A DNA stretch of 64,000 nt from contig NZ_JABCNG010000001.1 of NCBI RefSeq assembly GCF_012932495.1, positions 248,001 through 312,000 on the forward strand, in the 5' to 3' direction. This DNA is from Novosphingobium sp. SG919. GTDB lineage: Bacteria; Pseudomonadota; Alphaproteobacteria; Sphingomonadales; Sphingomonadaceae. The number at the start of each line of letters is the position of its first letter. The stretch's first letter is position 1. The notes beneath the pieces were generated by a model. It worked only from the letters and a program-made list of their open reading frames with translations. It did not search any database and had not been told where the DNA came from. Positions 46,672 to 56,360 of the stretch are shown here, one piece after another. The translations under genes and the position numbers were made by a program.

Positions 46672-47814
46672 ATGTCTCAGGCATTTGCCCTGACCGAAGA
46701 CCAGCTTGCCATTCAGGACATGGCGCGCCGGTTCACCGCCGACGCCATCACCCCCCATGCTGCCCGCTGGGACGAAGACCACACGTTCCCGCGTGACGTG
46801 ATCCACGCCACGGGCGAACTGGGCCTGGGCGGGATCTATGTTTCCGAAGCAGGGGGTGGCGTGGGCCTGGGCCGGCTGGAAGCGGCCCTGGTGTTCGAGG
46901 CGATGTCCTATGGCTGCCCCACCACCGCCGCGTTCCTGTCGATCCACAACATGGTCGCCTGGATGCTCGACAGCTATGGTTCGGCCGAGCTCAAGGCCCA
47001 GCACCTGCCCGGCCTTGTGGCGATGGACAAGCTGGGGTCCTATTGCCTGACCGAGCCGGGTTCCGGATCGGACGCCGCCGCCCTTGCCACCACCGCGCGG
47101 CGCGATGGCGATGACTATGTGCTCAATGGAACGAAGCAGTTCATTTCCGGCGGCGGGGTGAACGATGTCTACCTGATCATGGTGCGCACGGGAGACGAGA
47201 GCCCGCGCGGCATTTCCTGCGTCCTGGTGGAAAAGGACACGCCGGGCCTGTCGTTCGGCGCGCCGGAACGCAAACTGGGCTGGAACGCCTCGCCCACCGC
47301 GCAAGTGATCCTGGAAAACGTGCGGGTGCCGGTGGCCAATCGGCTGGGGGCAGAGGGCCAGGGCTTCCGCATCGCCATGGCTGGCCTGGATGGCGGGCGG
47401 CTCAACATCGGCGCGTGTTCGCTCGGCGGGGCGCAGCGCTGCCTGGATGAAGCCATCGCCTATGTGAAGGAACGCCGCCAGTTCGGCCGCGCCATCGCCG
47501 ATTTCCAGAACACCCAGTTCGTGCTGGCCGACATGGCCACCGAACTGGAGGCAGCGCGCGCGCTGCTCTATCTGGCGGCCGCCAAAGTCACCGCCGGCGC
47601 GCCCGACAAGACGCGCTTTTCCGCCATGGCCAAGCGCTTTGCCACCGATACCGGTTCCTCCGTGGTCGATCGCGCGCTGCAACTGTTTGGCGGCTATGGC
47701 TATCTGCGCGACTATCCGATCGAGCGGTTCTGGCGCGACTTGCGCGTGCACCGCATCCTGGAAGGCACCAACGAAGTGATGCGCATGATCGTGGGCCGGG
47801 ACTTGCTGCAATGA
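46672..47814 (+). CDS. acyl-CoA dehydrogenase, probable isobutyryl-CoA dehydrogenase
   Basis: A flavoenzyme of 380 residues. Motifs are CLTEPGSGSDAAALATTARR (flavin site), ERRQFGRAIADFQNTQF, QLFGGYGYLRDYPIERFWRD and the catalytic glutamate in ILEGTNEVMRMIVG. The succession dehydrogenase, 3-hydroxyisobutyryl-CoA hydrolase, hydratase and 3-hydroxyisobutyrate dehydrogenase identifies the valine pathway, so isobutyryl-CoA is the likely substrate. The start at 46672 has GGAGCAGGAGCG before it. It overlaps the next gene by 4 nt. Confidence 0.9.
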   Translation: MSQAFALTEDQLAIQDMARRFTADAITPHAARWDEDHTFPRDVIHATGELGLGGIYVSEAGGGVGLGRLEAALVFEAMSYGCPTTAAFLSIHNMVAWMLDSYGSAELKAQHLPGLVAMDKLGSYCLTEPGSGSDAAALATTARRDGDDYVLNGTKQFISGGGVNDVYLIMVRTGDESPRGISCVLVEKDTPGLSFGAPERKLGWNASPTAQVILENVRVPVANRLGAEGQGFRIAMAGLDGGRLNIGACSLGGAQRCLDEAIAYVKERRQFGRAIADFQNTQFVLADMATELEAARALLYLAAAKVTAGAPDKTRFSAMAKRFATDTGSSVVDRALQLFGGYGYLRDYPIERFWRDLRVHRILEGTNEVMRMIVGRDLLQ

Positions 47815-48878
47815 CCCCGGACGTTATCGTTCGTCGCGAAGGCTGCGCCGGCATTCTCTCGCTCAACCGCCCGCGCGCGATCCACGCGCTGACCCTGCCG
47901 ATGGTCAAGGCGATGACCGATGCGCTGCTCGCCTGGCAAGACGATCCGGCGATCACCGCCGTGATCATCGACCACGCGCCCGCGCCCGATGGTGATCCCA
48001 AGCTCTCGCGCGGGTTTTGCGCCGGGGGCGACATCGCCCTGCTGCGCGGCTCCGCCCTGGAAGACGGCGGCGCCCGAGCGCGCGAATTCTTCTTCCACGA
48101 ATATCGCCTCAACCACTTGCTGTTCACGTATGTAAAGCCGGTGGTGGCCTTCATGGACGGCATCACCATGGGCGGGGGCGTAGGCATTTCCCAGCCCGCG
48201 CGCTGGCGCGTGGCCACGGCCAAGACGCGCCTGGCCATGCCTGAAACTGGGATCGGCCTGTTTCCCGATGTCGGCGGCGGCTGGTATCTTTCGCGCCTGA
48301 AAGGGCGGCTGGGGCAATACCTGGCGCTGACCGGCGCAAGGCTCGATGGCGCGGAATGCCTGTGGGCCGGCCTTGCCACCCACTATCTGGAAGAACCGGC
48401 GCTGGCCCAGGCCAAGGCGCGCATTGCCGCCGGGGAAAACGTGGGCGAAGCGCTCGATGCGCTGGCCGGCACGCCTGGCCCGGCGCCGATCGCCGCGCAG
48501 GCCACTGCCATCGCACGCCATTTCCTGGCCAACAGCCTGCCCGAAATCCTGGCGTCCTTGGCGCGCGATCCAGCGCCGTTCGCCCAGGAAACCCTGGCCA
48601 CGCTCGCCACGCGATCGCCGTTTTCCTGCGCGGTTTCGCTGCGGCAACTGGCGCAAAGCCTGGCGCTGCCCGATTTTGCCGCCAACATGGCGATGGAATA
48701 CCGCGTGGGTGGGCGCATGATCATGCGGCCCGATTTTGCCGAAGGCGTGCGCGCGGTGATCGTTGACAAGGACAATGCCCCGCGCTGGAACCCTGCCAGC
48801 CCCGAAGGCGTGGCGGCGCCCGCGCTCGATGCGATCTTTGCGCCCCTGCCGCAGCAAGAGGAATGGACACCGCTATGA
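47811..48878 (+). CDS. 3-hydroxyisobutyryl-CoA hydrolase (enoyl-CoA hydratase/isomerase family)
   Basis: Crotonase-fold thioesterase of 355 residues, longer than enoyl-CoA hydratases as expected for HIBCH. The oxyanion-hole segments [12 protein letters not shown] and [14 protein letters not shown] are present. The catalytic-acid loop reads [20 protein letters not shown], the HIBCH hallmark. The C-terminal [20 protein letters not shown] is typical too. It hydrolyses (S)-3-hydroxyisobutyryl-CoA to the free acid in valine breakdown. It is joined by 4-nt overlaps to the genes on both sides. Confidence 0.93.
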   Translation: MTPDVIVRREGCAGILSLNRPRAIHALTLPMVKAMTDALLAWQDDPAITAVIIDHAPAPDGDPKLSRGFCAGGDIALLRGSALEDGGARAREFFFHEYRLNHLLFTYVKPVVAFMDGITMGGGVGISQPARWRVATAKTRLAMPETGIGLFPDVGGGWYLSRLKGRLGQYLALTGARLDGAECLWAGLATHYLEEPALAQAKARIAAGENVGEALDALAGTPGPAPIAAQATAIARHFLANSLPEILASLARDPAPFAQETLATLATRSPFSCAVSLRQLAQSLALPDFAANMAMEYRVGGRMIMRPDFAEGVRAVIVDKDNAPRWNPASPEGVAAPALDAIFAPLPQQEEWTPL

Positions 48879-49657
48879 GCTATGAAACGATCCTGGTCGA
48901 AACCCAGGGGCCCGTCACGCTGATCACGCTCAACCGGCCCCAGGCGCTCAACGCGCTGAGCAGCCAGGTCCTGGCCGACCTGATCGCCGCCTTTGCCGCG
49001 TTCGAGGCCGATCCGGCGCAGCGCTGCGCGGTGCTGACCGGCAGCGGCGACAAGGCCTTTGCCGCCGGCGCCGACATCAAGGAAATGGCGGACAAGCCCG
49101 CTGCGCAATTCTTTGCCGAAGACTTTTTCGAAGGCTGGACCAGCAAGCTGGTCAAGGCCACGCGCAAGCCGTGGATTGCGGCAGTCAACGGCTTTGCCCT
49201 GGGCGGCGGTTGCGAATTGGCGATGATGGCCGATTTCATCATCGCCAGCGAAAATGCCAAGTTCGGCCAGCCCGAAATCAAGCTGGGCGTGGCGCCGGGC
49301 ATGGGCGGTTCGCAGCGCCTGGCCCGCGCCGTGGGCAAGTCCAAGGCGATGGACATGTGCCTGACCGGCCGGATGATGGACGCCGCCGAGGCGGAGCGGG
49401 GCGGGCTGGTCAGCCGCGTGGTGCCCCATGGCGATCTCTTGGCCGAAGCGCTCAAAGCGGCACAGACCATTGCCGCCATGCCGCCGCTGGCCGCGCTGAT
49501 GAACAAGGAAATGGTCAACCTGGCGTTCGAAACCACGCTGGACCAGGGCCTGCTGGCCGAACGCCGCATGTTCCAGGTGCTCACCGCCACGCAGGACAAG
49601 GCCGAAGGCATGAAGGCCTTCGTCGAGAAGCGTCCCGGCGTGTGGCAGGGGCGCTGA
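48875..49657 (+). CDS. enoyl-CoA hydratase
   Basis: Crotonase of 260 residues with both catalytic glutamates: the first in [15 protein letters not shown], preceded by NGFALGGG, and the second in [20 protein letters not shown]. The oxyanion site [12 protein letters not shown] and the C-terminal [17 protein letters not shown] match EchA-type short-chain hydratases. In this operon it would hydrate methacrylyl-CoA, though broad use in beta-oxidation is possible. The ATG at 48875 overlaps the HIBCH stop by 4 nt; an ATG 12 bp upstream is less likely. Confidence 0.93.
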   Translation: MSYETILVETQGPVTLITLNRPQALNALSSQVLADLIAAFAAFEADPAQRCAVLTGSGDKAFAAGADIKEMADKPAAQFFAEDFFEGWTSKLVKATRKPWIAAVNGFALGGGCELAMMADFIIASENAKFGQPEIKLGVAPGMGGSQRLARAVGKSKAMDMCLTGRMMDAAEAERGGLVSRVVPHGDLLAEALKAAQTIAAMPPLAALMNKEMVNLAFETTLDQGLLAERRMFQVLTATQDKAEGMKAFVEKRPGVWQGR

Positions 49658-49688
49658 ACCACAAAAAGACATAACGGGAGAGGCTGCC

Positions 49689-50561
49689 ATGGCGGCAATT
49701 GCATTCATTGGCCTGGGCAACATGGGCGGCGGCATGGCCGCCAACCTGGCCAGGGCTGGGCACGTGGTCCGCGCCTTCGATCTTTCCGAAGCGGCCCTGG
49801 CTGCCGCGCAGGAGGCCGGTTGCACGGCCTGCACCACGGTGGCCGAGGCGGTCGCCGGGGCCGAAGTGGTGGTTACCATGCTGCCCAACGGCGCCATCGT
49901 GGGCCAGGTGATCGAGAACGAGGTCATCGGCAAGGCTCCGGCCGGCGCCTTGCTGATCGATTGCTCGACCATCGATGTCGCCACCGCCCGGCACCTGGCC
50001 GATGTGGCGGGTGCTGCTGCCCATCCCATCGTCGATGCGCCGGTTTCGGGCGGCATTGCCGCCGCGCGCGGCGGCACGCTCACGTTCATGGTCGGCGGCA
50101 GCGACGAAGCCTTTGCCGCCGCGCAGCCGATCCTGGCGGCGATGGGCAAGGCGGTGATCCATGCCGGCGGCGCCGGCGCCGGCCAGGCGGCCAAGATCTG
50201 CAACAACATGCTGCTCGGCGCCACGATGGTGGCCACCTGCGAAAGCTTCCGCCTGGCCGAGCGGCTCGGGCTGGACCTGCAGACCTATTACGACATCGCG
50301 TCCAAGGCCTCGGGCCAATCGTGGTCGATGACCAGCTATTGCCCGGTCCCCGGCGTGGGGCCGCAAACCCCGGCAGACAACGATTACCAGGGCGGCTTTG
50401 CCACGGCCCTGATGCTCAAGGATTTGCGCCTTGCCATGGGCGCCGCGCTGGACGCCGGCGCGCCCGTGCCGATGGGGCATTTGGCGGAAAAGCTCTATGC
50501 CGCCTTTGCCGCCGATGGCCACGCCGACAAGGATTTTTCAGCCATCATCAAGACGCTCTAG
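49689..50561 (+). CDS. mmsB: 3-hydroxyisobutyrate dehydrogenase
   Basis: NAD-dependent beta-hydroxyacid dehydrogenase of 290 residues producing methylmalonate semialdehyde. The Rossmann start is IAFIGLGNMGGGMAANLARAG. The substrate loop is IVDAPVSGGIAAARGGTLTFMVGG, and the catalytic lysine lies in GAGQAAKICNNML. The C-terminal DYQGGFATALMLKDLRLA is the family signature. It ends the valine operon after a 31-bp gap with GGGAGAGG upstream. No mmsA gene is beside it. It converges on the GGDEF gene with 16 bp between. Confidence 0.95.
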   Translation: MAAIAFIGLGNMGGGMAANLARAGHVVRAFDLSEAALAAAQEAGCTACTTVAEAVAGAEVVVTMLPNGAIVGQVIENEVIGKAPAGALLIDCSTIDVATARHLADVAGAAAHPIVDAPVSGGIAAARGGTLTFMVGGSDEAFAAAQPILAAMGKAVIHAGGAGAGQAAKICNNMLLGATMVATCESFRLAERLGLDLQTYYDIASKASGQSWSMTSYCPVPGVGPQTPADNDYQGGFATALMLKDLRLAMGAALDAGAPVPMGHLAEKLYAAFAADGHADKDFSAIIKTL

Positions 50562-50577
50562 CGCACGCTGCGCCGCC

Positions 50578-51591
50578 TCAACCCGCCAGCGCGCGGCGGC
50601 GCTGCTTTTCGCGATACATTTCGGCATCGGCCAGGCGCAATGCATCGTCGGGCGTGGCGGCGCGCGGGTCCACGCTGATCATCCCCAGGCTGGCACCGGG
50701 ATAGTCGAGGACGCTGCCCGCCAGGTCGAACCGCCCGCATAGCAGCGGCGCCAGGCGCCCCCGCCAGGCCTGGATCGCGCCCGTGGCGTCGCTATCGAGC
50801 GGCGCGCCCAGGCCGATCACCACGAATTCATCGCCGCCCAGCCGGCCGACATGATCGGTGCTGCGCAGCCCGGCTTTCAACCGCTCGCCGATCGCGATCA
50901 GGAAGCGGTCCCCGGCATCGTGGCCATAGCTGTCGTTGATCAGCTTGAACCCGTCGAGATCGATGAACGCCACCAGCACCCCGCGCCCAACCCGCGCCGC
51001 CATGGCAAACAGGCCATCCATTTCCTTGAGAATGGCGCGGCGGTTGGGCAGCCCGGTGAGGGGATCGGTGTGGGATTGCCGCTCCAGTTGGCGATTGGCG
51101 GCGTGCAATTGCACAAGCAGGTCTTCGCGCTGGATCTGGCGCAGGATCAGCGCGCCGAACAAGGCCAGGATCTGCCGCCCTTCCTCGGTCACGGGCGTGG
51201 GCGTGCTGCTGGCGGCGCACAGCGTGCCGATCAGCGTGCCATCCTCTTGCCGCAACGGGGTGGTGACATACGTGCAGATGCCCAAGGCGCGCGCCGCCTC
51301 GCTTTCGGGCCAGCAGGCGGCGGCATCGGTGCAGACCAGGTGCCCCTGGTCCAGCGCGCGCTTGCACAGCGTATCTTCCCAAGGGACCGACAGGTTTTCG
51401 GGAATTTTCATCGCCTTGGCATTGCTGGCATAGAGGACGGTCTGCACGCCCGCCACCTCGTCCACCCGCGTGAGATAGGTGCTTTCCAGCCCCGTCACCT
51501 TGTGCAGCAGGTCCAGCAACGGCCGAGTCAGTTCCTCGGTGGTGGCGGCACCCGCAACGGTTTCGGAAAGGCGGCTGAAAAGGCTGTCCAT
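50578..51591 (-). CDS. GAF-GGDEF diguanylate cyclase
   Basis: A cytoplasmic 337-residue protein that would make cyclic di-GMP. A GAF domain spans about 1-160 (LYASNAKAMKIPENLSVPW, ICTYVTTPLRQEDGTLIGTL) and a short coiled coil follows. The GGDEF domain begins HTDPLTGLPNRRAIL; the active site is the intact LGGDEFVV, and RSTD five residues before it is the inhibitory I-site. So activity and product feedback are both expected. It starts 10 bp after the secreted 818-aa protein gene and is likely co-transcribed with it. Confidence 0.94.
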   Translation of the reverse strand: MDSLFSRLSETVAGAATTEELTRPLLDLLHKVTGLESTYLTRVDEVAGVQTVLYASNAKAMKIPENLSVPWEDTLCKRALDQGHLVCTDAAACWPESEAARALGICTYVTTPLRQEDGTLIGTLCAASSTPTPVTEEGRQILALFGALILRQIQREDLLVQLHAANRQLERQSHTDPLTGLPNRRAILKEMDGLFAMAARVGRGVLVAFIDLDGFKLINDSYGHDAGDRFLIAIGERLKAGLRSTDHVGRLGGDEFVVIGLGAPLDSDATGAIQAWRGRLAPLLCGRFDLAGSVLDYPGASLGMISVDPRAATPDDALRLADAEMYREKQRRRALAG

Positions 51592-51601
51592 CGCGCGAGC
51601 C

Positions 51602-54058
51602 TCAATTCATCGGCAGGGTGACCCGCGCCTGGGGCGCATCGCGCAGGCGCAGGTGCAGTGCGCCATCGGCCGGGCGCGGCACTTTCAGGCTCGATCCGGT
51701 AAAGCCGGGCTGCACGGTCACCGCGCGGGCGAAATCGCCATCGGCACCCACTGCGTCGAGCAGGAACAGGTTGCGCCCGGTCAGCGTGCAGGGCAGCGAT
51801 CCGCCGCTGTCGCAGGCAAGGCCCGTGATGCGGGGCAGGCGGGCGAGCGTGGCCAGCGGTTGCCAACTGCCCAACTGGCCATCGCCCTTGACCAGGCGAA
51901 AGCGCAATGGACCAAAGCTGGCCGGGGGCAGATCGGCCGCGCGCATCGTGGCGACGAACACGGTGGGATCGCTGGCCATGAGGCCCTTGGCCGTGGTCAG
52001 GCGCAGGCCGGTCTGGCTGCTGGCCGGGGCCACCTCGATCGCGTCGTCGTTGGCAAGCTTGGTGTTGGCCCCGGCGCGCACGGAAAAGACCAGTTCGGCG
52101 TCTTCGGGCAGCAGGTCGTCGGCGGCAAAGCGCAATGAACGGATGCCCGCCGGCACCGGCGCGGCATTGACCGTGCGGCCGATCAGGTCGATGCGCGGCC
52201 GGGCCGGGCCGATCTTGATCGAAACGGCCTGCACGCGGCCATCGTCCAGCTTGATCTGCGCCTTGGCGGCCGTGCCGGCGTCGCCCGTGCGCGCGCCGTT
52301 GGCCGTGCTCAGGTGCAGGCGGTCGATCCGTCCGTCGCGGGTCAAGCCATCGGGCCGGAATTCCACGTCGCCCAGGCTCAGCGCGACCACTTGTTCCAGC
52401 CGCTGCCCGGTGATCATCGCCTCGCTGTCGCCGGCGCGGATATCGACCGCGTCGATCCGGCTGGTTTCCGCCCGCGCGCGCAAGGTGACGCTGGCCGGCG
52501 TGCCCATGCCCTGCTGGCGCACATCAAGGTGCAATTCGCCGGTCTCGCCTTCTGCCAGCGGCACGGTGACGACCAGGTGCGTGGCATCGACGGCGCGGAA
52601 CGTGACGCTGCGCGCCACTGCACTGTTGCCCACGCGCAGGCTGACATCTTCGACGCAGCCAGGGGCCGCGCCTTCCAGTGTTACGTCATTGTCGCGCCCG
52701 GCCACCAGCGGGCCGCTTGCCCCGGTCGCGGTCTTCCAAGGGCCGCCATCGGGGCGTTGCACCACATAGTCGGGCCCATCGAACGGATCGAATCCCCAGC
52801 GGCCGTGCATGTGCATGCCCAGCGTCGCGCCTGGCGGCAGGGCGTCGGCCACCACGGCATAACCGCCCAGGTCGGCGCGCGAGCGCAGTGGAAATTCGCG
52901 CGTGGAGCCATCGGGCGCGGTCACTTTCACCGCCATGTCGTGGGCATAGCCGGTGGCAAAGACCAGCGGGGCCCCTTCGACCGGCAGCACCAGGTTGTTG
53001 TCGCGCGCGCAGATCGGCCCCTTGGTGGGATTGCGCAGTTGCGGCGGGCTGTCTGCGCCGATTGCCGGCATCGCCATGACCATGACCGACTTGGGCTTGT
53101 TGAACGAAGGCGCGGTATTGAGCTTGAGCGAGGCGGTTGGCCCGTGCAGTTCCGACAGGGTGGGCAGGTAGTTGAACTGCGGATTGCTGAACGCGCCGAA
53201 CACCTTGGCCAGATCGCGCACCACGCCGATATAGGGGCTGTAGACCCCCGCGCCGCCCTGCGTGGTGGTGCTGAGCGAAAGCGCCAGCGTGGTGGGCGCG
53301 CCGGTCAGCGTGTCGGTCAGCGAATTGGTGTGGATGTCGCTCAGCACCAGGGTGTCGCGGTCGTCCACCAGGCACGAGGCCTGCTGGTCCACCACTTTCG
53401 ACAGGCAATCCTCGTTGAGCTTGATCGACAGGCTGCGCGCCAGCGTGGGCGCCATGCGCTTGAGGTCTTCGGGATGGGTGGCATTGTCGCCATTGACCGC
53501 GCCGACGAACGCCATGAGGCGCGCATGGTCGAGCGAGGCCTGGTTGAGATCCTGGCTGGCGCGCACGAATTCGCCCGGCTTGCCACGCACCGCATCCACC
53601 AGCGTGCCTTGCGCGCCATTGGTTTCGGGCACGATCAGCACCACCATCTGCCGCGCGCCCTTGGGCACGGTCAGGTTCAGCGAATGCTCGGTCGCCTTGT
53701 CTTTCCAGGTCCGCGCAACGCCGATCCATTCGCGCGGTGGCGGATTGGTGGCCCCGCGCAGAAACGCCGAAACCACCATCAGGTGCGCGCCCTGGTCGCC
53801 CGGCAGCGCGGCCGAAATCGTGAGGGAGTCGCCCTCGGCCAGGCTGGGCACGCTGCCCAGCGGCAGGTCCTGGCCGTTGCGGGTGACGATGACTTTCATA
53901 TCCGGCCCGATCAGCTCGAACCGGGAATCGGCCGCCTGGGCACCGCCCGACGGCCAGGCGGCAGCCAGCCCGGCCAAAGCCAGTGCCGAAGCGGTCGGTT
54001 GAAAACGCGTGAGGCCAGCGGCACGGCAACGGGAGGCAAGGAATCTGGCAAGCATCAT
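51602..54058 (-). CDS. large secreted protein of unknown function
   Basis: An 818-residue protein with a signal peptide (about 1-43, ending GGAQAAD) and no later membrane segment. Residues 45-145 look like a beta-sandwich with RNGQDLPLGSVPSLAEGD. Residues 145-300 contain helical sequence with several cysteines. The second half appears to consist of successive Ig/TIG-like beta domains (for example SEAMITGQRLEQVVALSLGD and LPCTLTGRNLFLLDAVGADG). I do not recognise a named family. Cell-surface or periplasmic location is likely. It is followed after 10 bp by a diguanylate cyclase, which hints at a link to attachment or envelope control; that is inference. Confidence 0.75.
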   Translation of the reverse strand: MMLARFLASRCRAAGLTRFQPTASALALAGLAAAWPSGGAQAADSRFELIGPDMKVIVTRNGQDLPLGSVPSLAEGDSLTISAALPGDQGAHLMVVSAFLRGATNPPPREWIGVARTWKDKATEHSLNLTVPKGARQMVVLIVPETNGAQGTLVDAVRGKPGEFVRASQDLNQASLDHARLMAFVGAVNGDNATHPEDLKRMAPTLARSLSIKLNEDCLSKVVDQQASCLVDDRDTLVLSDIHTNSLTDTLTGAPTTLALSLSTTTQGGAGVYSPYIGVVRDLAKVFGAFSNPQFNYLPTLSELHGPTASLKLNTAPSFNKPKSVMVMAMPAIGADSPPQLRNPTKGPICARDNNLVLPVEGAPLVFATGYAHDMAVKVTAPDGSTREFPLRSRADLGGYAVVADALPPGATLGMHMHGRWGFDPFDGPDYVVQRPDGGPWKTATGASGPLVAGRDNDVTLEGAAPGCVEDVSLRVGNSAVARSVTFRAVDATHLVVTVPLAEGETGELHLDVRQQGMGTPASVTLRARAETSRIDAVDIRAGDSEAMITGQRLEQVVALSLGDVEFRPDGLTRDGRIDRLHLSTANGARTGDAGTAAKAQIKLDDGRVQAVSIKIGPARPRIDLIGRTVNAAPVPAGIRSLRFAADDLLPEDAELVFSVRAGANTKLANDDAIEVAPASSQTGLRLTTAKGLMASDPTVFVATMRAADLPPASFGPLRFRLVKGDGQLGSWQPLATLARLPRITGLACDSGGSLPCTLTGRNLFLLDAVGADGDFARAVTVQPGFTGSSLKVPRPADGALHLRLRDAPQARVTLPMN

Positions 54059-54095
54059 CTGCGATTGTGTCCGCTATCGGGGGAAGGTCAAGGCT

Positions 54096-56360
54096 TTATG
54101 GTCCGGTCCACTGCCCGTCACAGCGCAAGGCGCGTGTTTTGCGCAAGAGCCAGGTTTCGGCCACCTGCTGCCCGCGCCCGCCGCCGCCCGCCCCCGCCCG
54201 CGCCACGAACGCCAGCGAAAGCCGGCCCCGGCTGGTCAGGCCTGCGGGAATGGGCACTTCGACATAGGCCGGGTTGGCGGCGCGGTTTTGCGGCGGCAGA
54301 ATTTCCTGCCCGTTGGCCCGGACCGCCATCGATCGCCAGTAATCCTCGCCCGCCCAGGTAAAGCGCAGGCACCAGGCGCCCCCGCGCGGCAGGCGATAGG
54401 AGAGGCGCAGCGGATTTTCGTAAAGCGTTTCGGCATAGGTCAGCGTGGCGAGCGGCCAGCCATCGGCGGGCAGGTGATCGGCCACGCCGATGATGCTGCT
54501 GGCCCGGCCTTGCGGATCGGCCCGTTCGCCTGCGCCGCGCAGCAGGTGGGGCTGCGCGCCGGGCATGCCCAGATCGTCATAGAGCGCGCCGTGGCGCCGG
54601 TCGGCGCGGTCTGCCAGTGCGGCCAGCGCCGCCGCTCGCGCTGGCTCGGTGGGCAGGGCCAGCGCCGCGGCCATGCGCGGGGCGAGCGCCACGCGGTCGG
54701 TCAGGTCGGCCATGGCGCGGTCGAGATTGGCGCCGCGTTCCCAGTTGGACGCGCCATAGCGCGGGACGCTGAGCTGCATCCGCGCCTTGTCCCACAGCCG
54801 CGCGGCCAGCGCTTCCAGTCGGTGGTACAGCGCCAGGGTGGCGGGCGCTTCGGGCCGGGCAAAGGCGCGGCGGGCTGCGGCAACCGCCCGCGTGCTGCCT
54901 GTGCGTGGGGCTTGGGCCAGCGCCGCGCGCGCCAGTGCATCAGCCGCTTGGGCGGCGGCCCAGCGGCGCGCCACCAGGGCATCGTAGACCGCGCGATAGC
55001 GGTAGAGGTCGATCCGCCAATCGGCCCAGCGCGCGGGGCGCAGCGCGGTGGTGGCGGCCAGAGTCCGGCCGATTGCGCGATTGCGCGCCGGATCGCTGCG
55101 CCAGCCCTGCTCCAGCGCCAGGGGCAGGGCGGCAAAGCGATCGTCGCCGATGAAGCGGCGCGCGTGGGCAAGGGCGATGGCGCGGGGCAGGGCGCGCGGG
55201 TTCCACGCCAGGGCCAGCCATTGCGCCAGGTTCCAATCGTCGTTCACCCCTTCGGAATACGCGACGAAGCCACGCGTGCCGGGCGCCTGGTCGGCAAAGG
55301 CGGCGGCCATGGCGTGCGGGCGCGGGTTCACCGGCTCGCGCCCTTGCGTCAACGCAAAGGCCGGGTGCCAGCGTTGCAACGGCAGTTGCGCGTGCATGGC
55401 GTGGGCGGTGTCGGGATAGAGCTCCAGCGGCACTGTGCCGGCCAGCAGGGCGCGGTGCTGCGCGATGGTGGCGCGGGTCTGCGGCCCGACGAAAACCGCC
55501 GAAAGCCAGGGCGGGCGGGCGCGGACTTGCGCCACGAAGGCAGCGAAGCCCTCTGCATCGAAGCCTTGCGAGGATACCAGCATTTCAGCCTGCCGGAACC
55601 GCGCATGGAGCGGCACGGCCAGTTGCCCCAGCAGCGCGAACAGCGGCGCGGGCGCCGTGTGCCCCGGATCGCCACCGGGAAAATAGACCGCATCGAGCGC
55701 GGGAAAATCTGCGATCAGCGCGGCGAAATCGGCCCGTTCGGCGGCCACGTCCGCCGGTTTGGAGTAATCGCGCAACAGGGGATAATAGAGCGCCACTTGC
55801 AAGCCCAGGGCCTGGGCAGCGCGGGCCGTGGCCAGGATTGCGTCGCGCGCGGGCACCGGGGCCAGCGGGCTGGCGGCGGCATCGTCGGAAACGGGGGCAA
55901 CCAGTTGCACGCGGTTGGCGCCCATCAGCGCCAGGTCTTCCACCTGGCGCGCCAGCATCGCCGGGGTCCAGGCATCGAAGCTGTTGTTCTTGGCGCGGAT
56001 GCCGATCTGGTCGCCGCGCACAGCCATGGCCGGGGCGCTGTGCACCGGGCCGGAGAGCGCCAGCTGCGTTTCCTGCATGTGGCCAAGGATCCACCCGGCG
56101 GCATAGGCGGCGCTGCGGGCCTGGCCCACCTGCACCATGATCGTGCGCCCGTGGCGGCCTATCGCAAAGCCTTCGCCCAGCGCGGGCATGGTTTCGAACC
56201 GCAGCGTGACCGGGCAACCGGGCGCGGGATCGATCCCGCGCTCGTGCAGCCGCCGGGCGAGCAGGTCTGCCCCCGCCCGCGCCGGCCCGTCTGCCACCAC
56301 GCAGGCGCCGGCGATACTGGGCGCCGCCGCCAGCGCTAGCAGAGTGAGCGCGGCGCTCAC
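54096..56360 (-). CDS. putative glycoside hydrolase, GH20b/GH67N-like domain plus TIM barrel
   Basis: A 754-residue secreted protein. The GTG start at 56360 overlaps the GH92 stop (GTGA), so translation is coupled. After the signal peptide, residues about 18-105 have the alpha/beta pattern of the domain preceding GH20/GH67/GH84 barrels (ARAGADLLARRLHERG, LGEGFAIGRHGRTIMVQVG). From about 115 comes a probable TIM barrel (GDQIGIRAKNNSFDAWTPAM, ALMGANRVQLVAPVSDD, ALDAVYFPGGDPGH). A C-terminal beta-sandwich has RLSYRLPRGGAWCLRFTWAG. I cannot assign a catalogued family or the catalytic acids. Partnership with GH92 and a TonB receptor argues for a glycan substrate. Confidence 0.75.
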   Translation of the reverse strand: MSAALTLLALAAAPSIAGACVVADGPARAGADLLARRLHERGIDPAPGCPVTLRFETMPALGEGFAIGRHGRTIMVQVGQARSAAYAAGWILGHMQETQLALSGPVHSAPAMAVRGDQIGIRAKNNSFDAWTPAMLARQVEDLALMGANRVQLVAPVSDDAAASPLAPVPARDAILATARAAQALGLQVALYYPLLRDYSKPADVAAERADFAALIADFPALDAVYFPGGDPGHTAPAPLFALLGQLAVPLHARFRQAEMLVSSQGFDAEGFAAFVAQVRARPPWLSAVFVGPQTRATIAQHRALLAGTVPLELYPDTAHAMHAQLPLQRWHPAFALTQGREPVNPRPHAMAAAFADQAPGTRGFVAYSEGVNDDWNLAQWLALAWNPRALPRAIALAHARRFIGDDRFAALPLALEQGWRSDPARNRAIGRTLAATTALRPARWADWRIDLYRYRAVYDALVARRWAAAQAADALARAALAQAPRTGSTRAVAAARRAFARPEAPATLALYHRLEALAARLWDKARMQLSVPRYGASNWERGANLDRAMADLTDRVALAPRMAAALALPTEPARAAALAALADRADRRHGALYDDLGMPGAQPHLLRGAGERADPQGRASSIIGVADHLPADGWPLATLTYAETLYENPLRLSYRLPRGGAWCLRFTWAGEDYWRSMAVRANGQEILPPQNRAANPAYVEVPIPAGLTSRGRLSLAFVARAGAGGGGRGQQVAETWLLRKTRALRCDGQWTGP

